The notes under the pieces were generated by a model that ran no database searches, was not told the DNA's origin, and saw only the letters and a list, made by a program, of their open reading frames with translations. 64,000 nucleotides of DNA from Serratia symbiotica (Periphyllus acericola) (GTDB lineage: Bacteria; Pseudomonadota; Gammaproteobacteria; Enterobacterales; Enterobacteriaceae): contig NZ_OZ026452.1 in the NCBI RefSeq assembly GCF_964019515.1, forward strand, positions 1,302,001 through 1,366,000, given 5' to 3'. Positions 9,826 to 19,391 of this stretch are shown piece by piece. The stretch's first letter is position 1, and each line of letters begins with the position of its first letter. A program made the translations under genes and the position numbers.

Positions 9826-9901
9826 GGGTCGTGAGCTCAGTTGGTAGAGCAGTTGACTCCTAATTAATTGTTCACAGGTTCGAACCCTGTACTACCCACC
9901 A
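9826..9901 (+). tRNA. Lys-type tRNA body with CCU anticodon, possibly decayed
   Basis: The 76-base gene folds as a cloverleaf with encoded CCA and is close to enterobacterial tRNA-Lys throughout the D arm (AGTTGGTAGAGC) and T arm (TTCGAAC). The anticodon loop is CTCCTAA, giving anticodon CCU (Arg AGG) instead of UUU or CUU. Position 8 is G instead of the nearly universal U, and the acceptor stem has a C-U mismatch at the fifth pair. Either this is a decaying tRNA-Lys or an anticodon-switched tRNA. It is not like the usual enterobacterial tRNA-Arg(CCU), whose sequence begins GTCC. Confidence 0.7.
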
Positions 9902-9961
9902 ACAAACCATGCAATGGCATGGGTGATTCATAGACATTATTTCAATTTTTTCAGCTCAAGT

Positions 9962-11016
9962 GGCGTTGTTGAATAAATTGAACTTTTGGCCGGCACGCGG
10001 ATCAGATCACTCTCCTCCTGTCAAAATAGCGACATTCCGTGGCCCAGCAAAAGTTCAACATCACCAACTGGAAGGCTTACAACAACGCCCTTATCACTCG
10101 GGGTTTACTCACTTTCTCGGTGGATGAAACGGCACTTCACGCCTGGTACTGCGAGGCAAAACCTTCTCTGCGTGGTCGCCCACCACATTATTCCGATATG
10201 GCAATCACCAGCGTATTGATGCTGAAACGGATTTTCGGCCTGACACTTCGCGCCCTACAGGGCTTTGTCGACTCCATTGTCACACTGATCAAAGTGCCGT
10301 TGAACTGCCCGGACGACACCTGCATCAGTAAGCGGGCAAAGTCCGGCCATGTCCCGTTTAAAACCGCAACGCCGGGTGAAATTGCGCACTTCGTTATCGA
10401 CTCTAGCGGGCTCAACGTGTTGGGTTAAGGGGAGTGGAAGGTAAAAAAACACGGTCAGGAAAAACGGCGTATCTGGCGAAAACTGCATTTTTCTGTAGAT
10501 ACAGAAACACATGAGGTCATCTGTGCTGACCTTTCCTTGAGCAATGTCACCGATACCGAAGCCTTACCAGGTCTCATCCGTCAGAGGTACCGTAAAATCA
10601 AAGTCGCCTCGGCGGATCGGGCTTAGGATACGCGAGTGTGTGATGATGAGTTAAGGGGCAAGAAGCTCAGGGCGTTAATACCGCCCAAAAGCGGAGCCCG
10701 TTATTGGTCGGCAGACTATGCAGAGCGAAATCAAGCGGTGGTAAACCAGCGCGTTACCGGAGACAACACACGGTGGAAAAGTATCATAGGCTACCACCGA
10801 CGTTCGATAGCGGCAACAGCGAGGTACAGAGTAAAACAGCTATTTGGTGGTCACCTGTCGCGGTGAGATTATGATGGGCAAGTTGCAGAGGCGCTGGCCA
10901 TGATCTGTGCATTAAACAAGATGCCGCTCGCCGGTATGCCAGAAAGTGTACGCCTTGCCTGAAAGATGCAAATTCACGGGACTCTTTATTCCAAATCTGA
11001 TTTATTCAACAAAGCC
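9962..11016 (+). mobile_element. IS903-type insertion sequence (IS5 family), copy 2
   Basis: The element is 1,055 bp with a left end GGCGTTGTTGAATAAATT and a right end complementary to GGCTTTGTTGAATAAATC. Flanking 9-mers AGCTCAAGT and ATTAAGATC differ, so there is no target duplication. It lies between the Lys-like tRNA and the yidB remnant. Confidence 0.93.
10039..10962 (+). pseudogene. IS5-family (IS903 group) transposase, broken, copy 2
   Basis: This copy stops after 129 codons at a TAA (VLG-stop-GEW, where intact family members have Glu), a lesion shared with copies 3 and 4. It also has the family-wide TAG at 10624-10626, a private TGA where LSLRDYD should be read (10864-10866), and Ala in place of the catalytic Glu. 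Confidence 0.9.
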
Positions 11017-11200
11017 ATTAAGATCTTAAAATTTTAGTGTGCAATGATATTGAGCAAATGACCTTGGGCGGTGGTTGTCGGTACCAAGATGGTACTTTTT
11101 TAACAGAAAGATCAGCGGTTAGGCTAAGAGCAATTTGGCCGCCGTGGTGGTTTTTTCGTCAAATTAACTTGGCCTTCGCACGGCCTGAAAGGAGATGACT

Positions 11201-11598
11201 ATGGGTCTGTTAAATAGCGTATTGGGTAACATTCTGTAGGGTGTCAGCAGCAAGGGCATCGATTATGCCGCCATTATGCAATGGGTTGAACAACAGGGTG
11301 GGGTGGCCTACAGGCGATTTTGGACAAATTCCGTCACGGGCAATTCGGTGATGTAGTGGGGTCATGGCTCAGCAGCGGCAAAAGCCAGCAGATTTCCAGC
11401 GACCATGTGCAGTAAGTGCTGGGCAGCGACGCTATCAATCAATTGGCCGAAAAACTGGGGGTCGATCCGGCTCAGGCATGCAGCACCATCGCAATCGCAA
11501 AGTTTCTACCTACGGTGGCTAGCGCCGCATCACCCAACGGTGAAGTGCAGCAGGATAGCAACATACTGGGGGATATGGTCAGCAAGTTATTCAAGTAA
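11201..11598 (+). pseudogene. yidB: YidB-like DUF937 protein, decayed
   Basis: A good ribosome binding site (GGAGATG) precedes ATG at 11201. The reading MGLLNSVLGNIL is stopped by TAG at about 11237. The homology then continues through YAAIMQWVEQQGG, a frameshift, LQAILDKFRHGQFGDVVGSWLSSGKSQ, a TAA near 11415, and VLGSDAINQLAEKLGVDPAQA to a TAA at 11598. This pattern matches the YidB/DUF937 family, a small conserved protein of unknown function. Three lesions make it a pseudogene. It lies between insertion sequences 2 and 3. Confidence 0.75.
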
Positions 11599-12057
11599 AA
11601 GTTAAGTTGTGTTCCACCCTTACATCTTGGTTACCGGCTTTTGAGGTCACAATACTACCGCGTTTAGTTACGGAACCCTAGGCTGTGTCCCGTAATTGAT
11701 AGCCAGCGGCTCATGTGCCATTGCGCGACACAAGCCTAGTGCCCTTTCCCCGTTGCGCTGGAAGAGGGGTGTGATGAAAAGGCAACCGCCAGGGCACAAA
11801 TCTTGCGCGTTTCGTGTCCCTTTGCAGCGTGCTATGATAAAAAGAGTTGCTATTAAAGCCCGGTCATGAGTTAATAAACCTGGCGTGTGGTACAGACCTA
11901 TTTATGCACGACATTTTGAGTAAAGTAGTTCAGATTTAAAGCGTTATCCTCTAGATAGCTCTTATTTGACGAATTTCCTTTATAGTGCCTCCATAAGTAA
12001 CTAATACCGACTATAACATGCCCATGGTAGCTACATTTATTATCGAAGGAAATTAGC
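11599..12057 (+). other. Intergenic region and long leader of the cold shock gene
   Basis: No coding frame is recognisable. The 3' part resembles the long AT-rich untranslated leaders usual for csp genes, ending in GAAGGAAATTAGC just before the ATG. I could not fix a promoter with correct spacing. Confidence 0.5.
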
Positions 12058-12270
12058 ATGTCTAACATGATCAAGGGTCAAGTGAAGTGGTTCAACGAGT
12101 CTAAAGGTTTTGGTTTTATCACTCCAGCAGATGGCAGCAAAGATGTATTCGTACACTTCTCTGCAATTCAGGATCAAGGCTTCAAGACCCTAGCAGAAGG
12201 CCAAAACGTACATTTCTCTATTGAGAACGGTGCGAAAGGCCCATCAGCGGCTAACGTTACCGCTATCTAA
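12058..12270 (+). CDS. CspC/CspE-type cold shock RNA chaperone
   Basis: The 70-residue protein is a complete single cold shock domain with RNP1 (KGFGFIT) and RNP2 (VFVHFS). The body through HFSAIQ is CspC-like and the end ([10 protein letters not shown]) is CspE-like, so I do not choose between the two names. These constitutive members bind single-stranded RNA, melt secondary structure and affect transcription antitermination and mRNA stability. AAGGAA lies nine bases before the ATG. It is the only intact gene between insertion sequences 2 and 3, so retention under selection is likely. Confidence 0.93.
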   Translation: MSNMIKGQVKWFNESKGFGFITPADGSKDVFVHFSAIQDQGFKTLAEGQNVHFSIENGAKGPSAANVTAI

Positions 12271-12565
12271 TCAGCACTACTGATTAAAAAACCATCTAGG
12301 CATTGATGGACCATCCAACCTAATCAATGCCAACAAACTAGAATGCTACCTCAGCTTGTGGGTGGTCAAGTACAGCATTTTTTGTTTACTTTAAAATTAG
12401 TGGGGAGTGTCGTTAGACATTCTCCGCCCGCTTCAGATAATGAGATAACCTGCCCCAGTTTTAGGCTCTTAGCCCGATACCCAAGAGATTTCCGTTACCT
12501 GTTCAATGACTGCCCTGTTTGTTAAAAACATCGCATTAGAAATTGATCTGGCTAATGGCGTTAAT

Positions 12566-13634
12566 GGCGTTGTTGAATAAATCGGATTTGGAATAAAGAG
12601 TCCCGTGAATGGGCAGCTTTCAGGCAAGGCGTACACTTTCTGGCATACCGGCGAGCGTCATCTTGTTTAGTGAACAGATCATGGCCAGCGCCTCTGCAAC
12701 GTGCCCATCATAATCTCGCAGCGACAGGTGACCACCAAATAGCTGTTTTACTCTGTACCTTGCTGTTGCCGCTATCGAACGTCGGTAGTAGCCTGTGATA
12801 CTTTTCCACCGTGTGTTGTCTCCGGTAACGCGCTGGTTCGCCACCGCTTGATTTTGCTCTGCATAGTCTGCCGACCAATAACGGGCTCCGCTGCTGGGCG
12901 GTATTAACGCCTTGAGCTTCTTGCCCCTTAACTCATCATCACACACTCGCGTATCCTAAGCCCGATCCGCCGAGGCGACTTTGATTTTACGGTACCTCTG
13001 ACGGATGAGACCTGGGAAGGCTTCTATATCGGTGACATTGCTCAAGGAAAGGTCAGCACAGATGACCTCATGTGTTTCTGTATCTACAGAAAAATGCAGT
13101 TTTCGCCAGATACGCCGTTTTTCCTGACCGTGTTTTTTTACCTTCCACTCCCCTTAACCCAACACGTTGAGCCCGCTAGAGTCGATAACGAAGTGCGCAA
13201 TTTCACCCGGCGTTGCGGTTTTAAACGGGACATGGCCGGACTTCGCCCGCTTACTGATGCAGGTGTCGTCCGGGCAGTTCAACGGCACTTTGATCAGTGT
13301 GACAATTGAGTCGACAAAGCCCTGGAGGGCGCGAAGTGTCAGGCCGAAAATCCGTTTCAGCATCAATACGCTGGTCATTGCCCGCTGGTCATTGCCATAT
13401 CGGAATAATTTGGTGGGCGACCACGCAGAGAAGGTTTTGCCTCGCAGTACCAGGCGTAAAGTGCCGTTTCATCCACCGAGAAAGTGAGTGAACCCCGAGC
13501 GATAAGGGCGTTATTGTAAGCCTTCCAGTTGGTGATGTTGAACTTTTGCTGGGCCACGGAATATCGCTATTTTGACAGAAGGAGAGTGATCGGATCCTCG
13601 TCCCGGCCAAAAGTTCGATTTATTCAACAACGCC
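12566..13634 (-). mobile_element. IS903-type insertion sequence (IS5 family), copy 3
   Basis: The element is 1,069 bp in minus orientation, with both ends reading GGCGTTGTTGAATAAATC and its complement. The outside 9-mers GGCGTTAAT and GTACGAAGT differ. Its left end (at 13634) abuts the truncated rluE gene. It is in inverted orientation to copy 2, with yidB and the csp gene between them. Confidence 0.93.
12620..13557 (-). pseudogene. IS5-family (IS903 group) transposase, broken, copy 3
   Basis: The GTG start is at 13557. A 14-bp tandem duplication near 13370-13390 shifts the frame after about 58 codons. The TAA shared with copies 2 and 4 follows, then the family-wide amber at 12956-12958. The C-terminal third (MCDDELRGKKLKALIPP to PESVRLA) is uninterrupted but has Ala at the catalytic Glu position. 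Confidence 0.9.
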
Positions 13635-13923
13635 GTACGAAGTACACATTACCGATGCGTTTTCCCGGCTGGGTGAGCTGCGCCTGCAACTTACCCTCGT
13701 TGGTGGGCACCAACAGGCTTTCACTGTCGCGATCCAGACACCCGGCGGCGTAAACGTCGGTAAAGGGAATAAATGCTTTCAAGGTGTTGCTACCGGCTGC
13801 ATCGGTGAACTGTGGCAGCACATCAAATGGCTTGTTGAATAACACCACTCGGCACAGATCTTGCGCTGCCACATGCTTGCTTAATCGTTTAACTTTTTGA
13901 TTTTTAATAAATATTTTATTCAT
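13635..13923 (-). pseudogene. rluE: RluE, 23S rRNA pseudouridine synthase, truncated by insertion sequence 3
   Basis: About 95 N-terminal codons remain, reading [39 protein letters not shown] and [16 protein letters not shown]. These match RluE, which modifies U2457 of 23S rRNA. The catalytic-motif context GRLDRDSEGLL has become [11 protein letters not shown], and everything downstream is replaced by the insertion sequence end. The rest of the gene is not in the window. The divergent neighbour icd is the same as in E. coli, which supports the identification. Confidence 0.85.
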
Positions 13924-14057
13924 AGCAGTTGATATTATGGCTGATAAGCGCATTATAACCGAATCCATTTCGGATTGGATCGGGCGGAATATTGGATGTA
14001 GTATCTGCACATATCTTACAAATTATTAACAAAAATTACGCGTATAAGGAGAGTTTG

Positions 14058-15323
14058 ATGGAAAGCAAAGTAGTTGTTCCGGCAGAAGGTAAAAAGATTA
14101 CGGTCGATGCCCAGGGTAAACTGATCGTTCCAAATAACCCTATCGTTCCGTTTATCGAAGGCGATGGCATTGGCGTTGATGTTACCCCTGCTATGATTCA
14201 TGTGGTTGATGTAGCTGTAGAAAAAGCCTACCACGGCACCCGCAAAATCGCATGGATGGAAATCTACACTGGCGAAAAATCCACTCACGTTTACGGGAAT
14301 GATGTGTGGCTACCAGATGAAACCCTGGATCTGATCCGTGACTACCGTGTTGCCATCAAAGGCCCGTTGACTACCCCGGTTAGTGGTGGTATCCGCTCCC
14401 TTAACGTGGCTCTACGCCAGCAGTTGGATCTATACGTGTGCCTGCGTCCAGTACGCTATTATCAGGGCACCCCAAGTCCGGTTAAACAGCCAGAACTGAC
14501 TGATATGGTGATCTTCCGTGAAAACGCTGAAGATATCTATGCTGGCATTGAGTGGAAAGCCGGTTCTGTGCAAGCAGATAAAGTGATCAAATTTCTGCGT
14601 GACGAAATGGGCGTGGAGAAGATCCGCTTCCCAGAGCAGTGTGGGATCGGCGTCAAACCCGTCTCCGAAGAGGGAACCAAGCGTCTGGTGCGTGCGGCGA
14701 TCGAATACGCCATCACCAATGACCGTGATTCCATGACCCTGGTTCACAAAGGCAACATCATGAAATTCACCGAAGGTGCTTTCAAGGATTGGGGCTATGA
14801 ATTGGCGCGTGAAGAGTTTGGTGGTGAGTTGATTGACGGTGGGCCATGGCTGAAAATCAAGAACCCAAATACCGGTAAAGAGATCGTGGTTAAAGATGTG
14901 ATCGCCGATGCCTTCTTACAGCAAATATTGCTACGCCCAGCGGAATACGATGTGATCGCCTGTATGAACTTGAACGGTGACTACATTTCTGACGCCCTAG
15001 CAGCCCAGGTTGGCGGTATCGGTATTGCACCTGGTGCCAACATCGGCTCTGACTGCGCGCTGTTCGAGGCGACCCATGGCACTGCGCCTAAATACGTCGG
15101 CCAGGACAAAGTAAATCCAGGTTCCATTATCCTCTCTGCCGAAATGATGCTGCGTCATATGGGTTGGACAGAAGCCGCTAACTTAATTGTTAAAGGTATG
15201 GAAGGGGCGATTGCCGCTAAAACCGTGACCTACGATTTTGAACGTTTGATGGATGGCGCTAAGTTACTGAAATGCTCAGAATTTAGCAATGCTATCATTA
15301 AGCATATGTTACTAGCAGCCTGA
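14058..15323 (+). CDS. icd: Isocitrate dehydrogenase (NADP+)
   Basis: The 421-residue protein is full length and close to E. coli Icd from [15 protein letters not shown] to [13 protein letters not shown]. It oxidatively decarboxylates isocitrate to 2-oxoglutarate in the TCA cycle. The phosphorylation-site serine in [10 protein letters not shown], the substrate-binding arginines nearby and the metal site NLNGDYISD are present. An open frame extends upstream, but the ATG at 14058 matches the family start and follows GGAGAG by five bases. The C-terminus ends KHMLLAA and is about five residues longer than the usual IENM end, which suggests loss of the original stop. A new insertion sequence follows 52 bases later. 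Confidence 0.95.
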   Translation: MESKVVVPAEGKKITVDAQGKLIVPNNPIVPFIEGDGIGVDVTPAMIHVVDVAVEKAYHGTRKIAWMEIYTGEKSTHVYGNDVWLPDETLDLIRDYRVAIKGPLTTPVSGGIRSLNVALRQQLDLYVCLRPVRYYQGTPSPVKQPELTDMVIFRENAEDIYAGIEWKAGSVQADKVIKFLRDEMGVEKIRFPEQCGIGVKPVSEEGTKRLVRAAIEYAITNDRDSMTLVHKGNIMKFTEGAFKDWGYELAREEFGGELIDGGPWLKIKNPNTGKEIVVKDVIADAFLQQILLRPAEYDVIACMNLNGDYISDALAAQVGGIGIAPGANIGSDCALFEATHGTAPKYVGQDKVNPGSIILSAEMMLRHMGWTEAANLIVKGMEGAIAAKTVTYDFERLMDGAKLLKCSEFSNAIIKHMLLAA

Positions 15324-15375
15324 AATATAAAACCAACATAGTTGTTATTGTTATGTTATTTTTTGTTCGCTAAGG

Positions 15376-16327
15376 GGCGTTGTTGAATAAATCGAACTTT
15401 TGGCCGGGACGAGGATCAGATCACTCTCCTTCTGTCAAAATAGCGACATTCCGTGGCCCAGCAAAAGTTCAACATCACCACCTGGAAGGCTTACAACAAC
15501 GCCCTTATCGCTCGGGGTTCACTCACTTTCTCGGTGGATGAAACGGCACTTTACGCCTGGTACTGCGAGGAAAAACCTTCTCTGCGTGGTCGCCCACCAC
15601 ATTATTCCGATATGGCAATCACCAGCGTATTGATGCTGAAACGGATTTTCGGCCTGACACTTCGCGCCCTCCAGGGCTTCGGCGACTCCATTGTCACACT
15701 GATCAAAGTGCCGTTGAACTGCCCGGACGACACCTGCATCAGTAAGCGGGCGAAGTCCGGCCATGTCCCGTTTAAAACCCCAACGCCGGGTGAAATTGCG
15801 CACCTCGTTATCGACTCTAGCGGGCTCAACGCTCAACGTGTTGGGTTAAGGGGAGTGGAAGGTAAAAAAATACGGTCAGGAAAAACGGCGGATCTGGCGA
15901 ACACTGCATTTGGCCGTAGATACAGAAACACATGAGGTCATCTGTGCTGACCTTTCCTTGAGCAATGTCACCGATACCGAAGCCTTCCCAGGTCTCATCC
16001 GCCAGAGGTACCGTAAAATCAAAGTCGCCTCGGCGGATCGGGCTTAGGATACGCGAGTGTGTGATGATGAGTTAAGGGGCAAGAAGCTCAGGGCGTTAAT
16101 ACCGCCCAAAAGCGGAGCCCGTTATTGGTCGGCAGACTATGCAGAGCGCAATCAAGCGGTGGCGAACCAGCGCGTTACCGGAGACAACACACGGTGGAAA
16201 AGTATCACAGGCTACCACCGACGTTCGATAGCGGCAACAGCGAGGTATAGAGTAAAACAGCTATTTGGTGGTCACCTGTCTCTGCCAGGGGACTCTGTAT
16301 TCCAAATCCGATTTATTCAACAAAGCC
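15376..16327 (+). mobile_element. IS903-type insertion sequence (IS5 family), copy 4, internally deleted
   Basis: Both ends are intact but the element is only 952 bp because about 110 bp near the 3' end are missing around 16280-16290. Outside 9-mers TCGCTAAGG and CCGTGCAAC differ. The right end directly abuts the N-terminal piece of yfaY on the other strand, a rearrangement junction. Confidence 0.92.
15453..16281 (+). pseudogene. IS5-family (IS903 group) transposase, broken, copy 4
   Basis: A 7-bp tandem duplication (CTCAACG) near 15830 shifts the frame and is followed by the TAA shared with copies 2 and 3. The family amber is at 16045-16047, and the last 45 or so codons are removed by the 3' deletion. 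Confidence 0.88.
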
Positions 16328-16374
16328 CCGTGCAACACATCATCACCGGTGCTGAGCATCTCCACCCTTAACAT
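16328..16374 (-). pseudogene. yfaY: YfaY/CinA-like protein, N-terminal piece separated by inversion
   Basis: From ATG at 16374 the minus strand reads MLRVEMLSTGDDVLHG and then runs into the right end of insertion sequence 4. This is the exact N-terminus of YfaY, a CinA-family protein of about 400 residues. The rest of the same protein begins at 19392 on the opposite strand. The two pieces are joined by the motif expected across the gap (LHG-x-VVDT). An inversion between insertion sequence copies explains the split. Confidence 0.85.
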
Positions 16375-16375
16375 C

Positions 16376-16706
16376 GATTTCTCCCCTATTTTTTTATCAT
16401 TCCATGAAGGCCGTCAATAATTTTTCACCCAATACCCTACCAGTCTATACCAAGGCGTCACCTGCCTTTAGGGATAAAAACTCAAAAATTCTTAATTAAT
16501 CAAATAAATGTAAAGCGGTGAAAACAAGAATAAAACTTACCAAGGCAATACTAAAAATCACTCAGACCCATTTACCGTAGGCGTTCAATAGGTCTACAAC
16601 TATTATTAATGTCTTAACTAAGATCAAAGACGACAGTTCTTTGGCAACATGATGATGTTGAACGTTTAAACCGCCCGAGCCTTAACCAAAATACGATAAG
16701 AAGCAC
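16376..16706 (+). other. Intergenic region before katA
   Basis: The stretch is AT-rich and holds no recognisable gene. It presumably contained the katA promoter and the former upstream region of yfaY. AAGAAG lies about ten bases before the katA ATG. Confidence 0.5.
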
Positions 16707-18153
16707 ATGATGAGCAAGAAAGGACTGACCACCACAGCTGGCGCACCGGTTGTTGACAACAATAACGTGATCACCGCAGGAAAACGCGGACCGATGCTGC
16801 TGCAAGACGTTTGGTACTTAGAAAAACTGGCCTACTTTGACCGCGAGTTCATACCTGAGCGCCGCATGCACGCTAAAGGTTCTGGTGCCTACGGCACCTT
16901 CACCGTCACCCACGATATTACCAAATATACCCGAGAAAAAATCTTCTCCGACATTGGCAAAAAACCGACATGTTTGTCCGCTTCTCTACAGTGGCTGGCG
17001 AGCGCGGCGCTGCCGATGCCGAGCGTGATATTCGCCGCTTCTCCATGAAGTTCTATACCGAAGAGGGAAACTGGGATCTGGTGGGCAATGATACGCCAGT
17101 GTTCTACCTGCGGGATCCGCTGAAATTCCCCGACCTTAACCACGTAGTGAAACGTGATCCGTACACCAACCTACGCAACCTGGTGTACAAATGGGATTTC
17201 TTCTCCCTCCAGCCAGAATCGTTGCACCAACTGACCATCGATTTCAGCGATCGCGGCCTGCCTAAATCTTACCGTCACATGCAGGGCTTCGGTAGCCAGA
17301 CTTACAGCTTCATCAATGCCGATAACCAGCGTTTATGGGTGAAGTTTCAGTCCATCTGCCAACAGGGCATTGAAAATATAATGGATGACGAGGCGGAAGC
17401 CATCATCGCCAAGGATCGCGAAAGCTCACAGCGCGATCAGTTTGAGGCGATTGAGCGCGGTGATTTCCCTAGCTGGAATCTACAGATCCAGATCATGCCG
17501 GAGCACCAAGCCTCGCAAACTACTTATAACCCGTTTGATCTGACCAAGGTGTAGCCACACGGCTACTACCCGCTGATCGATGTTGGCTTCTTTGAGCTGA
17601 ACCACAACCCGGATAACTATTTTTCCGAGGTTGAACAGGTAGCGATGAACCCAGCTAACATCGTGCCGGGCATAAGCTTCTCACCGGACAAAATGTTACA
17701 GGGCCGTCTGTTCTCCTACGGTGATGCGCCCCGCTACCATTTGGGCGTGAACCATTACTAGATCCCGGTCAACGCGGCCAAATGCCCGTTCCACAATTAT
17801 CACCGCGATGGCGCGATGCGCGTGGACGGTAACAGCGGTAACGCGGTAACGAGGTAACCTACGAGCAGAACACCCTCGGCCTGTTCCAGGATCAGCCGGA
17901 CTTCAGCGAACCGCCGTTGAGTATCGAAGGTGCGGCTAAACACTGGAATCATCGCGAGGACGACGATTACTACAGCCAACCGCGCGCACTGTTTAATCTG
18001 CTGAGTGCCGAAGAGCATCAACGGATGTTCACCCGCATCGCCGCTGAGCTGTCGCAAGTGCCTGAGCCGATCCAGCGACGCCAAGTCGCACTGTTTACCC
18101 AGGTGCATCCAGATTACGGTGACGGTGTTGCTAAAGAACTCGACCTGAAGTAA
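16707..18153 (+). pseudogene. katA: KatA-type small-subunit catalase, decayed
   Basis: The translated pieces cover a whole clade-3 haem catalase of about 480 residues: [66 protein letters not shown] frameshift near 16965 separates the first 85 codons. A TAG at 17552-17554 replaces Trp (KVWPHGYYP) and a TAG at 17759-17761 replaces Gln (NHYQIPVN). A further frameshift lies near 17835. Catalase degrades hydrogen peroxide in the cytoplasm; no intact catalase is in this window. It lies inside the inferred inverted segment. Confidence 0.92.
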
Positions 18154-18167
18154 GCCGCCGCTTGAGA

Positions 18168-18200
18168 TCAAAACCGCCTACTCAACCTAGGCGGCTTTTT
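18168..18200 (+). terminator. Rho-independent terminator after katA
   Basis: ACCGCCTA and TAGGCGGC with a CTCAACC loop form a strong stem followed by five T, 20 bases after the katA stop. Confidence 0.8.
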
Positions 18201-18228
18201 ACGCCGCAGAAATTTGTACCGCCACCGA

Positions 18229-18725
18229 TTACTGCAACTGCTGGCGCGAGATCTTGATTCCGCCCTTTTTCAACTCACTTAGGCAAGTTGAACAAGGCTG
18301 CGCGGCGTTGGAAACTAGCCAGCGGTTCATGTGCACCAATTCAGCAGTGCTCCAGTGTCAATAGCTGCTCGCTGTCGATCACCGCCACCGGGCGTTGACC
18401 AAACTCCATATCATCCATCTTTACTACAAATACCTGTAAAATTTGTGGGTGTGTTGCCAGTACGCGCTCAATATCTTCCGGTTGTACGCCTTCCCCACCG
18501 CTGAAAAATAGGTTGTCCAGCCGACCGAAAACGCGCAGTTCTACCTGCTCCATCACGCAGCGATCCTGGGTATAGAACCAGCCTTGGTCATCGGCCAGCG
18601 GCTGCAAACCACGCTGCTGCCAATAGCCCAGCGCCAGGCTCTGCGCACGAACCCATATCTCTTGATTCACCAGTTTAATTTCGCAACCGTCTAACGGCAG
18701 ACCAACGCCAGGCCGCGTATCAGCG
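18229..18725 (-). pseudogene. menE: MenE, o-succinylbenzoate-CoA ligase, C-terminal remnant
   Basis: The minus strand reads GVGLPLDGCEIKLVNQEIWV, ALGYWQQRG, then the adenylate-forming enzyme core GRLDNLFFSGGEGVQPEDIERVLATHPQILQVFVV and FGQRPVAVID. After frameshifts the C-terminal GGIKISRQQLQ carries the lysine region of the second domain. Only about 150 of some 450 residues remain. MenE activates o-succinylbenzoate in menaquinone synthesis, so this locus no longer supports that step. The 130 bases upstream (18726-18868) have no recognisable content. Confidence 0.85.
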
Positions 18726-18868
18726 CGCTTTGTAGCGCGGCGAAAAATTCCGGACTGTTTTGCGGTAATTCTGCACTGCTGAACCCAATAAAAAACGTAT
18801 GATTCGGACAGTGCAGAATTGTTTGCAATTAGCCGTCAGGTAAAGTTCCTGATGATTAACTCTTTTCC

Positions 18869-19192
18869 CTAATGACGGTTACTGACTATCGAATATTTAA
18901 GTTCGACTGCTTCAATGTACAAGCCAGATAACGTTTGTCGCATATCCGGGATGTCATTTACCGATATGATCATGCTACCTTTGATTTTGCGAGCCATTTT
19001 GGCTATGGCATCGTATTGTTCCAGACCAAACTCAACGCCATAACCCTGCGTGCCCCAATAGGGGGGATCAAGATAAAACAGGGTATGAGGACGATCATAT
19101 TTCTCTATGCATTCAAGCCAGCTAAGATGTTCTATCGTTGTACGAGAAAGCCGTAGATGAGCTGCTGAGAGATTTTCCTCCAGCCTTAACGT
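18869..19192 (-). pseudogene. Phage-type DNA adenine methylase, C-terminal fragment
   Basis: About 107 residues remain, cut at their N-terminal side by an insertion sequence end at 19193. The motif IV of N6-adenine methylases is present (FYLDPPYWGTQGYG), followed by ISVNDIPDMRQTL. The spacing resembles the D12-class Dam proteins carried by prophages rather than the chromosomal dam gene. Motif I (the AdoMet FxGxG loop) is lost, so it cannot work. Its presence suggests a former prophage near this junction. Confidence 0.75.
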
Positions 19193-19386
19193 GGCTTTAT
19201 TGAATAAATCGGATTTGGAATAAAGAGTCCCCTGAATGGGCATCTTTCAGGCAAGGCGTACACTTTCTAGCATACCGGCGAGCGTCATCTTGTTTAATGC
19301 ATAGAGTCATGGCCATCGCCTCTGCAACTTGCGCATCATAATCTCGCAGAGACAGGTGACCACCAAATAGCTGTTTTACTCTGTAC
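19193..19386 (-). mobile_element. IS903-type insertion sequence, right-end fragment
   Basis: The right inverted end (GGCTTTATTGAATAAATC) and about 175 bp of the transposase 3' region remain in minus orientation, ending inside the YRVKQLFGG codons. The inner side stops abruptly at yfaY sequence. Together with copy 4 it forms a pair of inverted elements whose right ends both face the segment 16328-19192. Confidence 0.9.
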
Positions 19387-19391
19387 ATGGC

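Noticed and set aside
12271..12565. Short open frame and weak hairpin after the csp gene
   Set aside because: The hairpin has no T tract, and the 60-codon frame (12343-12525) lacks a start context and homology.
9962..13634. Copies 2 and 3 as ends of a composite transposon carrying yidB and a csp gene
   Set aside because: The elements are inverted, but there is no flanking 9-bp duplication, both transposases are dead, and the csp gene is ordinary chromosomal content.
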